DNA of 64,000 bases. It comes from Haliotis asinina (lineage: Eukaryota > Mollusca > Gastropoda > Lepetellida > Haliotidae). The notes below the pieces were generated by a model. That model was not told the origin of the DNA. It did not search any database and was given only the letters and a program-made list of their open reading frames with translations. The stretch is taken from assembly GCF_037392515.1 (NCBI RefSeq), contig NC_090292.1, forward strand, positions 46,613,747 to 46,677,746, read 5' to 3'. A program made the position numbers and the translations under genes. Shown here piece by piece: positions 20,789-32,022 of the stretch. Position 1 is the stretch's first letter, and each line of letters starts with the position of its first letter.

Positions 20789-21115
20789 TCACTCTATCTG
20801 TGCTTGTGGAAGGGAATCTGTAGCCCTGTTATGATGGTCGGTTAAGGACGCAGTTAAGTTGTGTTCTGCCCATCTTTCAAGAATTTGTTCACGGTCGGCG
20901 ATTAGTTTCAAGCCGTCTGAGCACAGGAGGGGTGATGTGCCTGAGACGTGAGGACCATAGATTGCTTCCAGGGGCTCACAGAAACGTGACTTGTGCATAT
21001 CTGCAAACTGCTGAGTTTCTGTTGCTTTGTTGCTGGGTCACTTCTGTTGCAGCTGGCGTAGCTTCGTTTGAAGGTTGCGCCTGATGATATATTCTCGTCC
21101 TCAAATAAACTGCGG
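20789..21115 (-). mobile_element. Fragment of another LINE, linker before RT
   Basis: On the minus strand one reads HKSRFCEPLEAIYGPHVSG, then LLCSDGLKLIADREQILERW, preceded in another frame by RRNLQTKLRQLQQ. This is the linker between endonuclease and RT in a common invertebrate LINE group (IYGP...G.PLL...G...L...ILERWAEH). It is a short 5'- and 3'-truncated fossil. Confidence 0.65.
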
Positions 21116-22264
21116 AATTATGTTACATCCATACCTTAAATGGTAGATTAGATAATTATTTATGTGCCCACTTTATATGCTTTACTTATAAAATGGTTAC
21201 GGTATTGTTGACTACATGCAAGGTTCGTCTTCATTATTTCCTTTCATCATACAGTTTCCTGTTGGAATAAATAACTAAATAACTCATGCCGCTTTCCTCT
21301 AACAAACACGTTGAAGCTTCCGATTTTAACACATCTACCTCTAACAGACGAGAGTAAACAGAGGAGAGTAAACAGAACAAATAGAGAAACACCTGTGGTG
21401 CAAGGATGAAATCAGTGCATTCTTTACAAATTTAGGTCACACTTTCATACTTGGTAGCACGTTATGACAAAGCCGATGACAATCAAACAAATGTATGATT
21501 TGCTTCAACAAATGAGAACACAACCACCTTAGCGGGATCAGGAATATAAAAGAAAAAGCATGACAAACATGCAGCCTTTGATACAGACTTTAATATCTTC
21601 CAACAGTTATGAAGACTCCATGAGCCTTTGATGACCCTTGTTAAAGTCTGCCGAAAAGAATGACCCCTGATAATTACTTTTGGTATATCTCTTATTGATT
21701 CCCTTTGTAAATTATTTACACTAATTTAAAATGAAAGATTAAAATTTGGTGTGATTTAAATATCATTTGTGAACATCAGGCTGGTTTCAGGAAAAAAATG
21801 TTTAACAATAGGCCGTGGTATATCCGCGATTGACTCCCTTTGTGAATTATTTACGTTAATTCTAAACAAAAGATTAAAATTTGGTGAGATTATATAATAT
21901 CATTTGTGAATTTCAGGCTGGTTTCAGGGTAGTCAGTTCTAAAATATACCACATTTCTCCACTTAAGGCTATCATCCACAAATGTTAATTTACGATTTTA
22001 TTGATTTTTTAAAGCTTTCGAGACACATAAACGTGATGAACCCTTTCACACGCTCTCTGTAAGGGTAAGATTTTAAAACATTAGTTTCATGCATAATTTG
22101 CAGTGTGTCTGTGTTAGAACGTGATGAACCCTTTTACACGCTGTCTGTAGGGTGGGGCGAGATTTTAAAACTTATTAGTTTCATGCGTAATTCGCTGTGT
22201 GTCTGTGTTAGAGTTCCAAACAAAAAAGAAGTTCTAAACAACTTTCTTATTACGTGGGTTCACA
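21116..22264. other. AT-rich LINE debris with internal duplications
   Basis: No gene is seen. At 21645-21800 and again at 21800-21930 there is a decayed RT segment (reading like SLIDSLCKLFTLI followed by HQAGFR-type sequence), so that block has been duplicated. A second duplication lies at 22033-22214. The rest is unassigned. Confidence 0.55.
22033..22214. repeat. Direct duplication of about 90 bp
   Basis: Two adjacent copies start with ACGTGATGAACCCTTT and end with GTGTGTCTGTGTTAG. They differ by small indels. Confidence 0.8.
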
Positions 22265-23840
22265 TCAGAGTGAGTGAGTGAGTTACAATTTAACGTCACG
22301 TAGGCAGTATTGCAGTCATATAGTGACAGGGAATGTTGAACAATAAATGCAAGTAGTTAATGAACCATCGTCGTCGAGGGACTCTAAAATAACTAGAGAA
22401 TCACAAAAAGAGTTAAAACTAGCTGGTATATATTTTTCAAAAACAGAAAATTTTAGACAATACCATGCAAAAATCGGCTATTGATCACCAACAAGTGAGG
22501 GCAGATCATGAAATTAGGGACATGGGGACTTACAGTGCTTATGCTACCTGCATGGTCCCTAGCTTGATTTACACCATCCCTTCAGCTGCTGGCGACTGTA
22601 TGCAAGGTTAGGCACATATTAAAAAGACAAACATATTACAGCTAAAAATGGAAGATTAAAGTTGACTTCAAATGTTATGGGACGTATGTATCCTCTTATG
22701 AGGACAATAATTTTACGGTACTTCAATCTCCCTTGAGGATACAGCCACTGACAATCAAAGTGGTTATTCAAACACCCAATCATAAAATATTAATTTATTT
22801 ATAATAATTCAAGAGATCTAATTATTTTTAAAAGGCAATAATTAATTCCTTCACAGTTCCTCACTTCCTGATTTTAATAAAAAATATCCCTTGTGATGGA
22901 ATATTCAACACAGTCAAAAAAGATATGAACGGAGGATCCTCACATCTCAAAAGATAAGCAGGAGTATATCGTGTGTGGCCAATACGACATTGTCGTAGGA
23001 TGACCTCTTCAAATCTTGAAAGACAACCCAAGTGGGCATAACCAATGTAAAGTTTTATTGCACGTAATTTATTTACACCCACTTGGGGTGCCACTTCTTT
23101 TGAATCAGATCACGGATATAAGATCTAATTGTAGCTTTATAATCAGAGTATAGAACTAGAAGTGGTGTCAGATTTGTTGATTGCTGGCTTGGCATCAAGA
23201 TAGGCCATTGTATTACCAGAAATGCCTACGTGGCTTGGTACTATAGTTACTTTTTAAATGATTATATTCTTGTTTATATTGTAATTCATTTGTTTTCGAT
23301 TTATTAAACCTCGTCGGTGTCGCTCAACTTCGGGCCCAACAAACTGCCAAGGAGGAGACGAAATCACACGGGAAGTAGATATATTGGCTAGCTCAATGCC
23401 GGCAGCAGAAAGAAAAGGTTTCACTCTTTGTCCCAGAGGCGGAACAAGAGAAGACTTTTTATTGTATCGATCCTCATAAAGAGGATTGAAAATACATTTA
23501 AATGCAGGATTTGCCTCATAAGAATATAGTTTTATTATATACTGTAAAGAGAGTTTTATACGTCGTTGAATAAGAAATGGCTCAACGGCCTCTACGTAAA
23601 TACTGTCAATAGGAGAAGTTCTGAGTGATCCAAGACAAAGTCTTAGACCTTGAAAATTTAAACCCGTTTTCAAGTGACCATTTTTCAGTTTTATTGCGAC
23701 AAACTTGTAATTGCCTCTCAATTGTATGCATAGTTCTACCTCTACAAGAAACATTAAAACCATCCACAAATAGTGATCCATCTACTGAATCACTTAAAAC
23801 CTTAGAAAGACTATTGATGTGAATATATCTCTACAAAAGT
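22265..23840 (-). mobile_element. I/Nimb-like LINE 3' half, copy 2
   Basis: An antisense copy of the LINE at 17250. Reading on the minus strand, 23781-23254 is the post-palm region (LRLCLGSLRTSPIDSIYVEA, NPAFKCIFNPLYED, SSPPWQFVGPEV). A decayed RNase H stretch comes next, then 23094-22861 gives the C-terminal domain (YIGYAHLGCLSRFEE, CRIGHTRYTPAYLL). The 3' tail runs down to the ACTC repeats at 22265. The 5' end is truncated, which is normal for LINE insertion. Confidence 0.82.
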
Positions 23841-23879
23841 AGAGTGTCACAGCACCAGAGTTACTATTTGTGATACAGG

Positions 23880-24720
23880 CAATCTGCTTTAGGTAGTGTT
23901 TGGAATCACACTGGGGAATAAATCCATTACATTTTTCGCGGAAGGTCCAAGCAGGATATGATTGATTTAGAACACCTCATTGCAAGGGACATATTTGTGA
24001 GATCCCCTCCATTTTCAGCATAGTCATGAGTAAACCGACTGTAGCCAATACGACACCTCAAGCAACATATGCTTGATGGTGAACACTTCATTCCAAGAGA
24101 CACACATTGGAGGTCTATCCCCATCCGTTTTCAGCAGGTAATCACGAGTAAAACGGATGTGCAGATAAAACTACTTCATCGTATCTTGACTGAGAACCCA
24201 AACAGGCATAACCAATTGTTGGCTTCAGATCATGAAGGTTATTTCTTCCTACCTGGATGTCCCACTTTTTTAGCATACGGTCCCGGGTATAACTTTTGAT
24301 AGTGGCTTTGAAGTCACTGTTTCCGGAACAGCAGTGTAGTTAAGGGCTTAGAGCTGCGTTGTTCAAGGGGGAGGTTCATTAACCTCTACATATACACTAT
24401 CAAAGGGATTTTAAAATCTCTAAGACAGAGTCTTAGGACTTGGTGGTGGATAGAATCTGATTGTCATAAATTGCTTTTATATGCTATACGATAGACAATG
24501 GAGCTGCAGTCTAGTTTAGAGCAAACCAATGATCTGTACAGTTGAAGGAGGATCCCATCCCCGTTCTGTATTTGAAAGGACATTTAGGAAGTCATTGGAC
24601 TTCAAACACTTTGTTTTCAGATATTTTATGTGTGGGAAGACAACGTTGAACCCATCGGTACTTGAAACTGTTTGTTGTTTGAAAGGTGTCTATTATGATA
24701 TCTCCCTCTCCATACCATAC
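23880..24720 (-). mobile_element. Stacked LINE fragments (C-terminal and post-palm parts)
   Basis: Antisense remnants of the same LINE group. RCRIGYSRFTHDYAENGGDL near 24050 and a further C-terminal piece to about 24300 represent the Cys/His domain. 24360-24720 matches the palm/thumb region also seen at 62880-63140 (nucleotide similarity around GACAGAGTCTTAGGACTTGG). They are too broken to delimit as single insertions. Confidence 0.6.
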
Positions 24721-24959
24721 TAGTTTTAAGTCAACATTTGTAGTGTCTTTTTGAGGCAATAAGAAGATGTTATAGATAGTTCACCCGATTAAGGGATCTT
24801 GAACGACACCAAAATGTTCTATTAATGAAGTTAGTCCATAACATATCTTGCCCAGTATCTGTGGTGCTCCAATTGTTTTACTGGAGAGTGTTGTATGACA
24901 GTTCATTACTGCAATGTAGCAACGTTCAGCGTAATATAAAGCTTTTTGTTATATGCCAT

Positions 24960-25420
24960 TGCGCTTGAGTCCATGCAGGCAGCAAACGTAATATAAGTCT
25001 CCATGGTCCCTAGTATGGTTATCTGCCTTCGGTTGTTGTCGGTTGTTGGTGCAGCTCGTGCTTTATATTGTTTTGACCTAATAGTGCTACTAGTTTTAAT
25101 TTAAGTCTACCAGGTTTTTAATCGGAGTATTCTTGTTGTTGTAATTTTGGCTAGCATTTTGTATACTCGCCAGTGGGTTGAGGGATGATGTAAATCCAAC
25201 TAGGGACCATGCAGGTAGCAAAGGTGCTGAAAGTCCCATGGTCTCTAGTATGGTGATCTACCTTCTGTTCTTTCTCAATGTATTCTCATTTTTATATTGT
25301 ATTGTCCGAATAGTCATATTAGTTTGAACTTTCCAAGCTAGTTTTAATTCAAACTGTGATATTCTTGTTGTTTTACTATCCTTTGACGACTGTTTCTTTT
25401 CTAGTGTACACGTCTTCAAT
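24960..25420 (+). repeat. Two solo LINE 3' tails in tandem
   Basis: Two overlapping copies of the tail repeat (GTCCATGCAGG...TGGTCCCTAGTATGG...GTGATCTACCTTC), the second beginning near 25100. They lack LINE coding sequence, as expected of strongly 5'-truncated copies. Confidence 0.75.
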
Positions 25421-26304
25421 TTCAATACCAGAAATGCTTTCGTCATACTCGTTTGGGAAATTGAGTCCAGATCTTCGGCGTGATAAGTTAATGCCTTAAT
25501 CACTAGGGTACCTCATCGCCCATGGCTTTTTGCAAGTAATCCAAGTATTACTCAAGTGTACATAGTGTGTCATGTTGAAAAGTTGGATTCGTGCAAACAT
25601 ATCTTTCAGTGTTAACATTTCAGTGTTAGTTTGATCTGGTTACATCAGACATCAGTAACTCTTTATGTCCTAAAATTTTCTTTAAAATGACAGATTCAGT
25701 CCGTGAATTCGTACCATTCAGAAGAAGTGGACTTTGACCTCACTGCAAGCTCAGAGTGGAAGTGTCATGGGGAGGTGATTGGCAGTAAGGGAAATGGCGG
25801 AATTGTTTCATATTCCTGCATGTAAACCTGTCTATGAGGCATGGCTTCTTTTCCCGGAATGGCCAGATTTTAGTTTTTTGTTTGCTCCCAGGTTTACTTT
25901 TTGTAATTAAAACCTATTTCCCGGTTTTACTTTTTTGACAAAGAAGACCTCAAGGTTTTACCTTTTTCCCAAACTGTACACTAACATCAACATTCAAATT
26001 GAGATGGTATGTGACTGTTTGAAGTCAATTAAAAATTATCGTCACATGTTTTCCCAAGCAGGAATGGAACCGCACCTATCAGGTTATTAAACAGATGCTC
26101 TACATCATTGCACAGGCCGACGAAGGTGCCAAGCTTGAACTGTATGTTTATAGTTTTACCTACTGTCATTTAATTTGTTCTACTTAGCGGTTCAGTTATT
26201 GTTATGCATTTTCATTGCATGATCATCTAATTACCCACCATTGACGGTCTACATTTTTAACAAAGTACTCTTCCTCGGTTATGGTTGGGTACCGTCCATA
26301 CTTC
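25421..26304. other. Unassigned, no gene supported
   Basis: A possible terminal exon at about 25692-25829 (acceptor AAAATGACAG, 44 open codons with two Cys) is discussed among the rejected items. Otherwise nothing is recognised. Confidence 0.4.
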
Positions 26305-26354
26305 ATTCCCCATGTACCCTAGTATGGTCATCTGCCTTCAGTAGCATGTTTATA

Positions 26355-27165
26355 CAGTATGGTTCAAAATTATTGAGAATAGCTAAAGCATTTCATATTA
26401 TTAAACGAGAACAAATCAGATAAAATTGAATGTATTGTGAAAGTGAACTGACCTTTTCATATTGTGTAGGTAACAATTTAATATTTTATCAAGTGTCCTT
26501 GAGCTTCACGGCACAGTCTAAGACGGGTAGGCATACTTCCTATCAGAGAGGTTAGTGTCTCGTGAGTTATGCTGTCCCAGTACCGGACCACTTCTCTCGT
26601 CATGTCTTCAATTTTTGTCAACCCCTTTTGATTCACACATTCCTTCATCATCCCCCAAATGTTCTCAATGGGATTTAAGTCAGGACTATATGCAGGAAAT
26701 GGTAATGCAGTCACATTTTTCTCCTGAAACCACTGCTTGGCATGTTTTGCGGTGTGTTTAGGATCATTATCTTGCTGCAAAATCCAGTCATTTCCATAAA
26801 ACACATGTGCACTTGGAAGGAGAAAATTATCTAATATGTTAGTGTAGCTCTTTAAAATTCTTCCTAATCCTATACACAGTAGAGTTCCTGTTCTCTCTGC
26901 CAATGTATTTACATCATCAATTCCTTGATTACACAACTCAAGAATCAACCTTCTTTTATCTTCAGCAGACATTGTTGACAGTGCTGAGGAAAATGACGTC
27001 TGCTACAAATTCAGGGGAGGTAACTCTAATTGTACTATACTCAGTAGGCCAAGATGAGTTACCTCCCTTATACCATTACTTAGTTTTAAGTATCAGTGAA
27101 TCAGTTGAGGTGTTAGGATAGCTCAAAGTAAGAAGAAAAATTCTCAATAATTATGAACCAGACTA
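26355..27165 (-). mobile_element. Tc1/mariner element, copy 3, internally deleted
   Basis: An 811-bp element with TA at both sides (26353-26354 and 27166-27167) and the same ends as the 691-1979 copy, in opposite orientation. About 478 bp of the transposase middle are missing, with a junction at a short AAAGAG-type overlap. Outside the deletion it is nearly identical to copy 1. It cannot make transposase but keeps both inverted repeats, so it could be moved in trans. Confidence 0.92.
26478..26972 (-). pseudogene. Deleted Tc1 transposase remnant
   Basis: A 164-residue frame joins the N-terminal MSAEDKRRLILELCNQ to a segment from before the second catalytic Asp (YTNILDNFLLPSAHVFYG) and runs to the normal C-terminus. 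The first catalytic Asp (TDES) lies in the deleted part. The QQDNDPKH and NPIENIW motifs remain. It is not a functional transposase. Confidence 0.9.
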
Positions 27166-27255
27166 TATATTGTTTTGTCCAAATAGTGCTGTTAGTTTTG
27201 ATATGTTCTCGTCACGAAATAGCTGAAATGTTGTCGCTGTTACGTTAAATGTTTC

Positions 27256-28126
27256 TTCTACCTTTGTTACGTGAAATGCTTGAATTTGATTCGTCAATCA
27301 ATAAAATCAAACGGTATCAGTTTGGATTGAAAACACGTATGATTTCACGGCGCTTCATTGCGCATGTATACAACACTGCCGCGCTATTTCAGCTTGACCA
27401 CCGACATGGCTAATATCAACACAACTTACGCGATATAAATGCATGCAAAACATTTATTAAAATTTGAAAAAAATGTAAGTATGTGATTTTTCTTCCGCGA
27501 AAATAAGGGAAACTCAGTTACAAACTGAATAATCAAACTCAATTACAATACGCAGTCTCAAATATAAATAAACCATATCTAACTTATGAATCAAAAAGCC
27601 TTGAAAAATACATCCCTATCTATATACATCCCTATCTGTACAAATATGCAGAAACCCGTGAGTAAACATTGGTAAATGGCATATTGCCTCCATTTAGAAT
27701 GGAAAGATAACGATCAGACCGAAACACCGAATTTATGCCACTTCTAGCTCTAGATGTCCTGCTGCATCGTTCAAAAATAGATGTCAAAAGATGAACCGCC
27801 GGAAATCTGTTCTCTGCAAGCGCCCCACCCAGTCCCAAGTGATGAGGACAACGTTCCATGTAACACGGCACTCAAAACAATAGGCTGTTTTCAGACGTGT
27901 ATAGCTGGGATTATAACAATCAAACTCTTTGGTATTACACAATTGCATTGTTTTGTTTGGACCGAAAATTTCATATGGAACCAAACTTCAGACTATCAGT
28001 TCTATATACCACTCATCTAATTTCCCAACATAGTACGTTTATCTCCCAACTCACTCACTCAAAATTGTTTTACGGTCATAAATATTTGTCCGAATATCTG
28101 AATATATGTTGTATTCGTCCACGCAG
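27256..28126. other. Unassigned, no gene supported
   Basis: There are short overlapping frames on both strands with several Cys around 27800-27980, but no splice sites or family match could be agreed. No repeat was recognised. Confidence 0.4.
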
Positions 28127-28307
28127 CAAGGTCTGTTTTGAAAACGTTAACCACAACATCATGTACGAGGTCTCTGCCAGATGGAACTATTACCCACCTC
28201 TTCAATGCACAACAAGGAGGAGCCAATGGTTCAGAGGAAGTTGTATTTCAGCTGGTGACATCAACGACTACGTCTTTGAAATCCACATCAACGAGTCAGC
28301 TTTCATG
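28127..28307 (+). CDS. Candidate internal exon of an unknown host gene
   Basis: A 181-bp open block follows a plausible acceptor (TTCGTCCACGCAG) and ends at a strong donor (ATG then GTGAGT). It enters in phase 2 and leaves in phase 0, giving 60 codons with three Cys (KVCFENVN, PPLQCTTRR, FRGSCISAG) and a composition unlike the surrounding repeats. No family was recognised and no partner exon was found, so this is a weak call. Confidence 0.3.
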
Positions 28308-28649
28308 GTGAGTTGATTACGTTATTTGCGTAACGTTGAGAAGTGAATACACAAACATAGACGCCAACATTTCCCAGTTACCTGAGCCGACATTGTCAAC
28401 GTGGTGTACGCAAAACAATCTCTTTTATCCTTGCACATTTATCTTTTTCGGAGCAGAACACTAAAACCGTTCAATATTTCTTCACCAAACTTGACACATA
28501 GATTGGTCTAGTGGCGTACTGGTGCCTTTTGATAACTATGGAATTCTGAATAAAATACTTTTGGCTTTTTAATTGCAACAACTTTGACTTAGACTGAAAT
28601 TGGAGGTAATATTGATGACTGTGTTCTTGTTAACATTATGTTGATAATG

Positions 28650-28920
28650 TCTGTTCAGTATGAGTGAGTGAGTGAGTTGATTTTTACGTCTGACTTTTCA
28701 CTGGCCGAATAACAGTGATCTTCACAATAAAAAAGTTAGTCTTCAGCGGTTAATTCTTGTAGTAAGAGCCGACAAACAAGGATCTGGTAGTGAGACATGA
28801 TGACTTGGTTGGGACATGTCATTGCATCCTAATTGTGTTGGTCGATGCTCATGATTTTGATCACTAGATTATGTGCGACGCCACCATGTAATTGGAATAT
28901 TGTTGAGCGCAGAGTTAAAA
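28650..28920. repeat. Degenerate repeat with GTGAGTGAGT start and SINE-A remnant
   Basis: A GAGTGAGTGAGT head at 28663 is followed by unassigned sequence and, at 28795-28920, a worn copy of the 270-bp SINE-like repeat (GATGCTCATGATTTTGATCA, then GGAATATTGTTGAG). Confidence 0.6.
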
Positions 28921-29194
28921 CCAGTCAACCACTACCTGAAGCCTGTCAAGATATATGACACGGGTGCTATTGAAATTACCACTCTCTTCTGCTCAGACCT
29001 TCGCCGACGGGACTCTCTGCATGACCAAGCAGATGCGTACCCCTTTCACGGATGTCCGAACCGTCTTTGTCAAAGGCTTTACATCGCTACGCAGTTTCCG
29101 TATTGGTTACGTGCTATGCTAACTTCAGCAAGCGACATCCATATCTACCCTGCAAAGAACTTTGTGCAGACATGTCCCTCGTCTGGTGATCAAC

Positions 29195-29575
29195 CATCTG
29201 TTGCTGGCGATCTATAGCTTAATTGTATACTGTCTTGTCTAAATAATACTATATGTTTTAACTTTACACGCTAGTTTTAATTCTAACTGTGATGTTGTGG
29301 TTTTCCTTCTGTCTCTTAACGACACGGTTTATATTATACATGTCATTTCAATGTCAAATGTATACTCTTCAAAAAAAGTAGGGGAACCTGAACTTTGAAG
29401 TGTGGTAGAAAGAAAACCCATTGAGGAACGCTACAATGACATTCATCTTGTGTGTCTAGCATCATTGCATGTTATCACCACACGCAAATACAATCCCCTA
29501 CCTTTTTTGAAGAGTATATTCTCGTCACGGTATGGCTGAAGTATTGCCGATGTGACGTTAAATCCTCACGCACTT
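29195..29575 (+). repeat. Solo LINE 3' tail with a nested MITE
   Basis: The tail runs from GATCAACCATCTGTTG to GGCTGAAGTATTGCCGATGT and is split by the MITE at 29363-29516. Confidence 0.8.
29363..29516. mobile_element. 154-bp MITE with TA target duplication
   Basis: The inverted ends TACTCTTCAAAAAAAGTAGG and, inverted, TACTCTTCAAAAAAGGTAGG are flanked by TA on both sides. There is no coding capacity. Related left-end sequence lies at 55145-55270 and a right end at 49190-49213. The TA site and end structure fit a Tc1/mariner-derived MITE. Confidence 0.88.
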
Positions 29576-29847
29576 GTGAAGACAACCAATCTACTTGGAC
29601 TAGGATGACATATGTCCTGCAGGGGTTTCTTGTATGAAGCTAAAATAGTGAAAGTGTCCATGATTTCAAGAAGGCGAGTTGCGTTAGTTGCTGATCATAG
29701 TAACATGATCCCAAGTTTGCTCACGTTTTGGCATATATAAATGTTTTATTGATGTATGGACTGAGTAGATGTTTTTAGGAACTGAAGTGGTTAATTGTAT
29801 CAGAACTGTGACACTTAACTTACTGTGTTCTTCTTCTTTCATGTAAG

Positions 29848-30112
29848 ATCCCTAATATGGTGATCTGGCGTCAGTTGTTGGTAATCTTTAGCCCACTGTT
29901 ATATTGTCTTGTCTGAATTTGCAATCCAATTTTAGAGATAGGTGCTAGTTTTACTTCTCAAATACTGTGATAGTCTAGTTCGTTTTACTGTCCTTCGTCG
30001 ACAGGCTTTTTTATAATTTACATGTATTTATGGTGACTTCACGGCTTGTTTTAGTCACGATATGGCTGAAATATTGCCGACGTGACAATAAAATTTTTAC
30101 TCACTTACTCAC
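29848..30112 (+). repeat. Solo LINE 3' tail
   Basis: Begins at CCTAATATGGTGATCTGGCG and ends with GATATGGCTGAAATATTGCC plus an ACTC run. No LINE coding part is attached. Confidence 0.8.
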
Positions 30113-30861
30113 TCTTTCATGTCAGACGTGAGGTCATAAATAGCCTGCTGTCATCGAGAAGTCACTCACGCAGTCAGCAGAAACTGTTATTGTTATCACG
30201 TGACCATAGCGGATTTGAGTGGAGACATTCACATAAACTGTTCAAATCCAGCAAATTGGTTTGTGTGATTCCGTCTTGCTCTTGGTTATTTTGTAACACA
30301 GACACAAATCCATCTTGAGTTGTAATATTCACGAAAGCGAGTTTAGTATTCTGTTTACTCGCCAACATAAATTGACAGAAACTGCGGCGAAATTGCCTAC
30401 AGTGTGAGGACTCTCAGCTTTCACATCAAGCAAGGTCTAGTAAAATCGCGACATCAACATTAGCATTGTGACGTCACAACTTTGAACCATTTTGACGTCA
30501 TACGTCGGGCGGTATTACACTAGTGTAATACTGAAGTGAAAATATTAACTGCAGTATCTTCAACGGGCGAGTAATAATGTAATATTCGTTACAATAAAAA
30601 GTGTACAATTGATTCCAAGTTCGTTATTTTTTCAAAATCTGTCTAGCGTCATTCCGCACATAGAACCAGATACAATACACACTGTGACCACACATCACTG
30701 CTTCTTAAATTGATCTGCGTATTTCAATAGCGGATGGTGAACCCAAAGGTCAAGCTTCAATCCAACCTAATTCACGAGTATCAAAAGCTACTGTCCACAT
30801 TTCCCATGTGTGTCGGAGGCATATACACAGGTTCTAAACACACTCAGTTTGTTCAATCTGA
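30113..30861. other. Unassigned, apparently single-copy
   Basis: No gene or known repeat is seen. This is one of the less repetitive stretches and could hold regulatory DNA, for which I have no direct evidence. Confidence 0.4.
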
Positions 30862-31190
30862 GTTTCTTACAATCGCCAGCGTCTGAGGGGATGGTGTAAA
30901 TCCAGCTAGGGTCCATGCAGGTAGCAAAGGTACTGTAAGTCCCCATGGTCCTAGTGTGGTGATCTACCTTCAGTTGTTGGCGACCTATAGCCTGTTTTTG
31001 TACTGTATTGTCCATATAATGATATCAGTTTTAATTTTCCACACTAGTTTTAATGCTAATTGTGATATTCTAGGTGTTTTACTGTCCTTCGTTGACAGGT
31101 TTTATAATGTACACATAGTCCTTTTCATTGTTGAATGTTCCCGTCACGATATGGATGAAATATTGCCGATGTGACGTTAAATGTTAACTC
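30862..31190 (+). repeat. Solo LINE 3' tail
   Basis: Contains the full series TTACAATCGCCAGCGTCTGA, GGTCCATGCAGGTAGC, GTTGGCGACCTATAGCC and GATATGGATGAAATATTGCC. Confidence 0.85.
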
Positions 31191-31664
31191 ACATGCATTG
31201 TGTAGAGGATTCAATTGTCCGGATTTCGATCACGTCGCCTTGATTTGGTAATGCACCTTTACAGGTTACATAGTAAGGGGGTTGGATAGTAAACCGGGAC
31301 TTAGTTTATCAATTTTCGAACCCACGGTTGGCGCCTGTGATAAAACTTGCAGTACATGTTCGACATTGTTAACTGCTGCTTTCGATTATACTCTGTCATA
31401 TCGCATGGTATATTTATCTACAGTGTCACTAAATGTGCGCATTGTCAGCAGAACGTATTTTCTAAAATCTTGAAAAATACCATCCAAAACCCAAAAAGGC
31501 AGAACTATTTATGGGTCCATTTGTACGCTTTGAACTCGGACAGTATTCAGTTCACTTTCCAGGTGCTGTAAAAAGAGATTTTAGATTCAGTTAGTAATAT
31601 AGATTAAATCATATCTAATGTATCATGACATTCCTTATGTACTTCTCGGGAGAATCTGTGTTTA
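31191..31664. other. Unassigned
   Basis: No supported gene or repeat. The missing last exon(s) of the minus-strand cysteine-rich gene should lie at or below this region, but none could be identified. Confidence 0.4.
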
Positions 31665-31906
31665 GGTCCATGGGCAGTAATATGGTGATCTGCCTTCTGT
31701 TGTTGGTGATATATAGCCCGTATTTTATATTGTATTGGCCAAACAGTGATATTAGTTTTAACTTTCCACACTAGTTTTAAACTGCACCTGTGATGTTCTA
31801 GTTGTTTTACTGTCCTTTCTGTCATTTCAAAATCAAACAAGTTCTCGTCACGATATGGCTGAAATATTACTGATGTGACGTTACATTTTAACTCACTCAC
31901 TCACTG
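31665..31906 (+). repeat. Solo LINE 3' tail
   Basis: Starts at GTCCATGGGCAGTAATATGG and ends at GGCTGAAATATTACTGATGT with an ACTC run. Confidence 0.8.
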
Positions 31907-32022
31907 TGTTAAGGTCCTCTTCACTCTATAACACATGTGATTGTATATTGGTGTACGTTATGCAGGCAGTTGCATGGAATTGGACCTGTCTTGTTACATG
32001 AATTAGATATTTTGTGACATAC

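Larger units (their letters stand above)
17250..20790 (+). mobile_element. I/Nimb-like LINE, reverse-transcriptase domain deleted
   Basis: A degenerate non-LTR retrotransposon in sense orientation. In order it shows ORF1 with an RRM-like region and CCHC knuckles, an APE endonuclease, the region after the RT palm, RNase H, a C-terminal Cys/His domain and a 3' tail ending in ACTC repeats. The RT palm is missing: the sequence jumps from endonuclease to the post-palm part near 19100-19230. There are many stops and shifts. The domain set (endonuclease, RNase H and zinc knuckles in ORF1) fits the I superclade. A 65-bp direct duplication lies near 20121-20250. Confidence 0.85.
26305..27255 (+). repeat. 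Solo LINE tail split by a Tc1 insertion
   Basis: The left part (CCCTAGTATGGTCATCTGCC) stops at 26354 and the right part resumes at 27166 (TTGTTTTGTCCAAATAGTG), continuing to the CGTCACGAAATAGCTGAAAT segment. This dates the tail as older than the transposon between. Confidence 0.8.

Noticed and set aside
25692-25829. Possible terminal host exon (44 codons, two Cys, after AAAATGACAG)
   Set aside because: Weak acceptor, no partner exon and no recognisable family. Composition alone is not enough.
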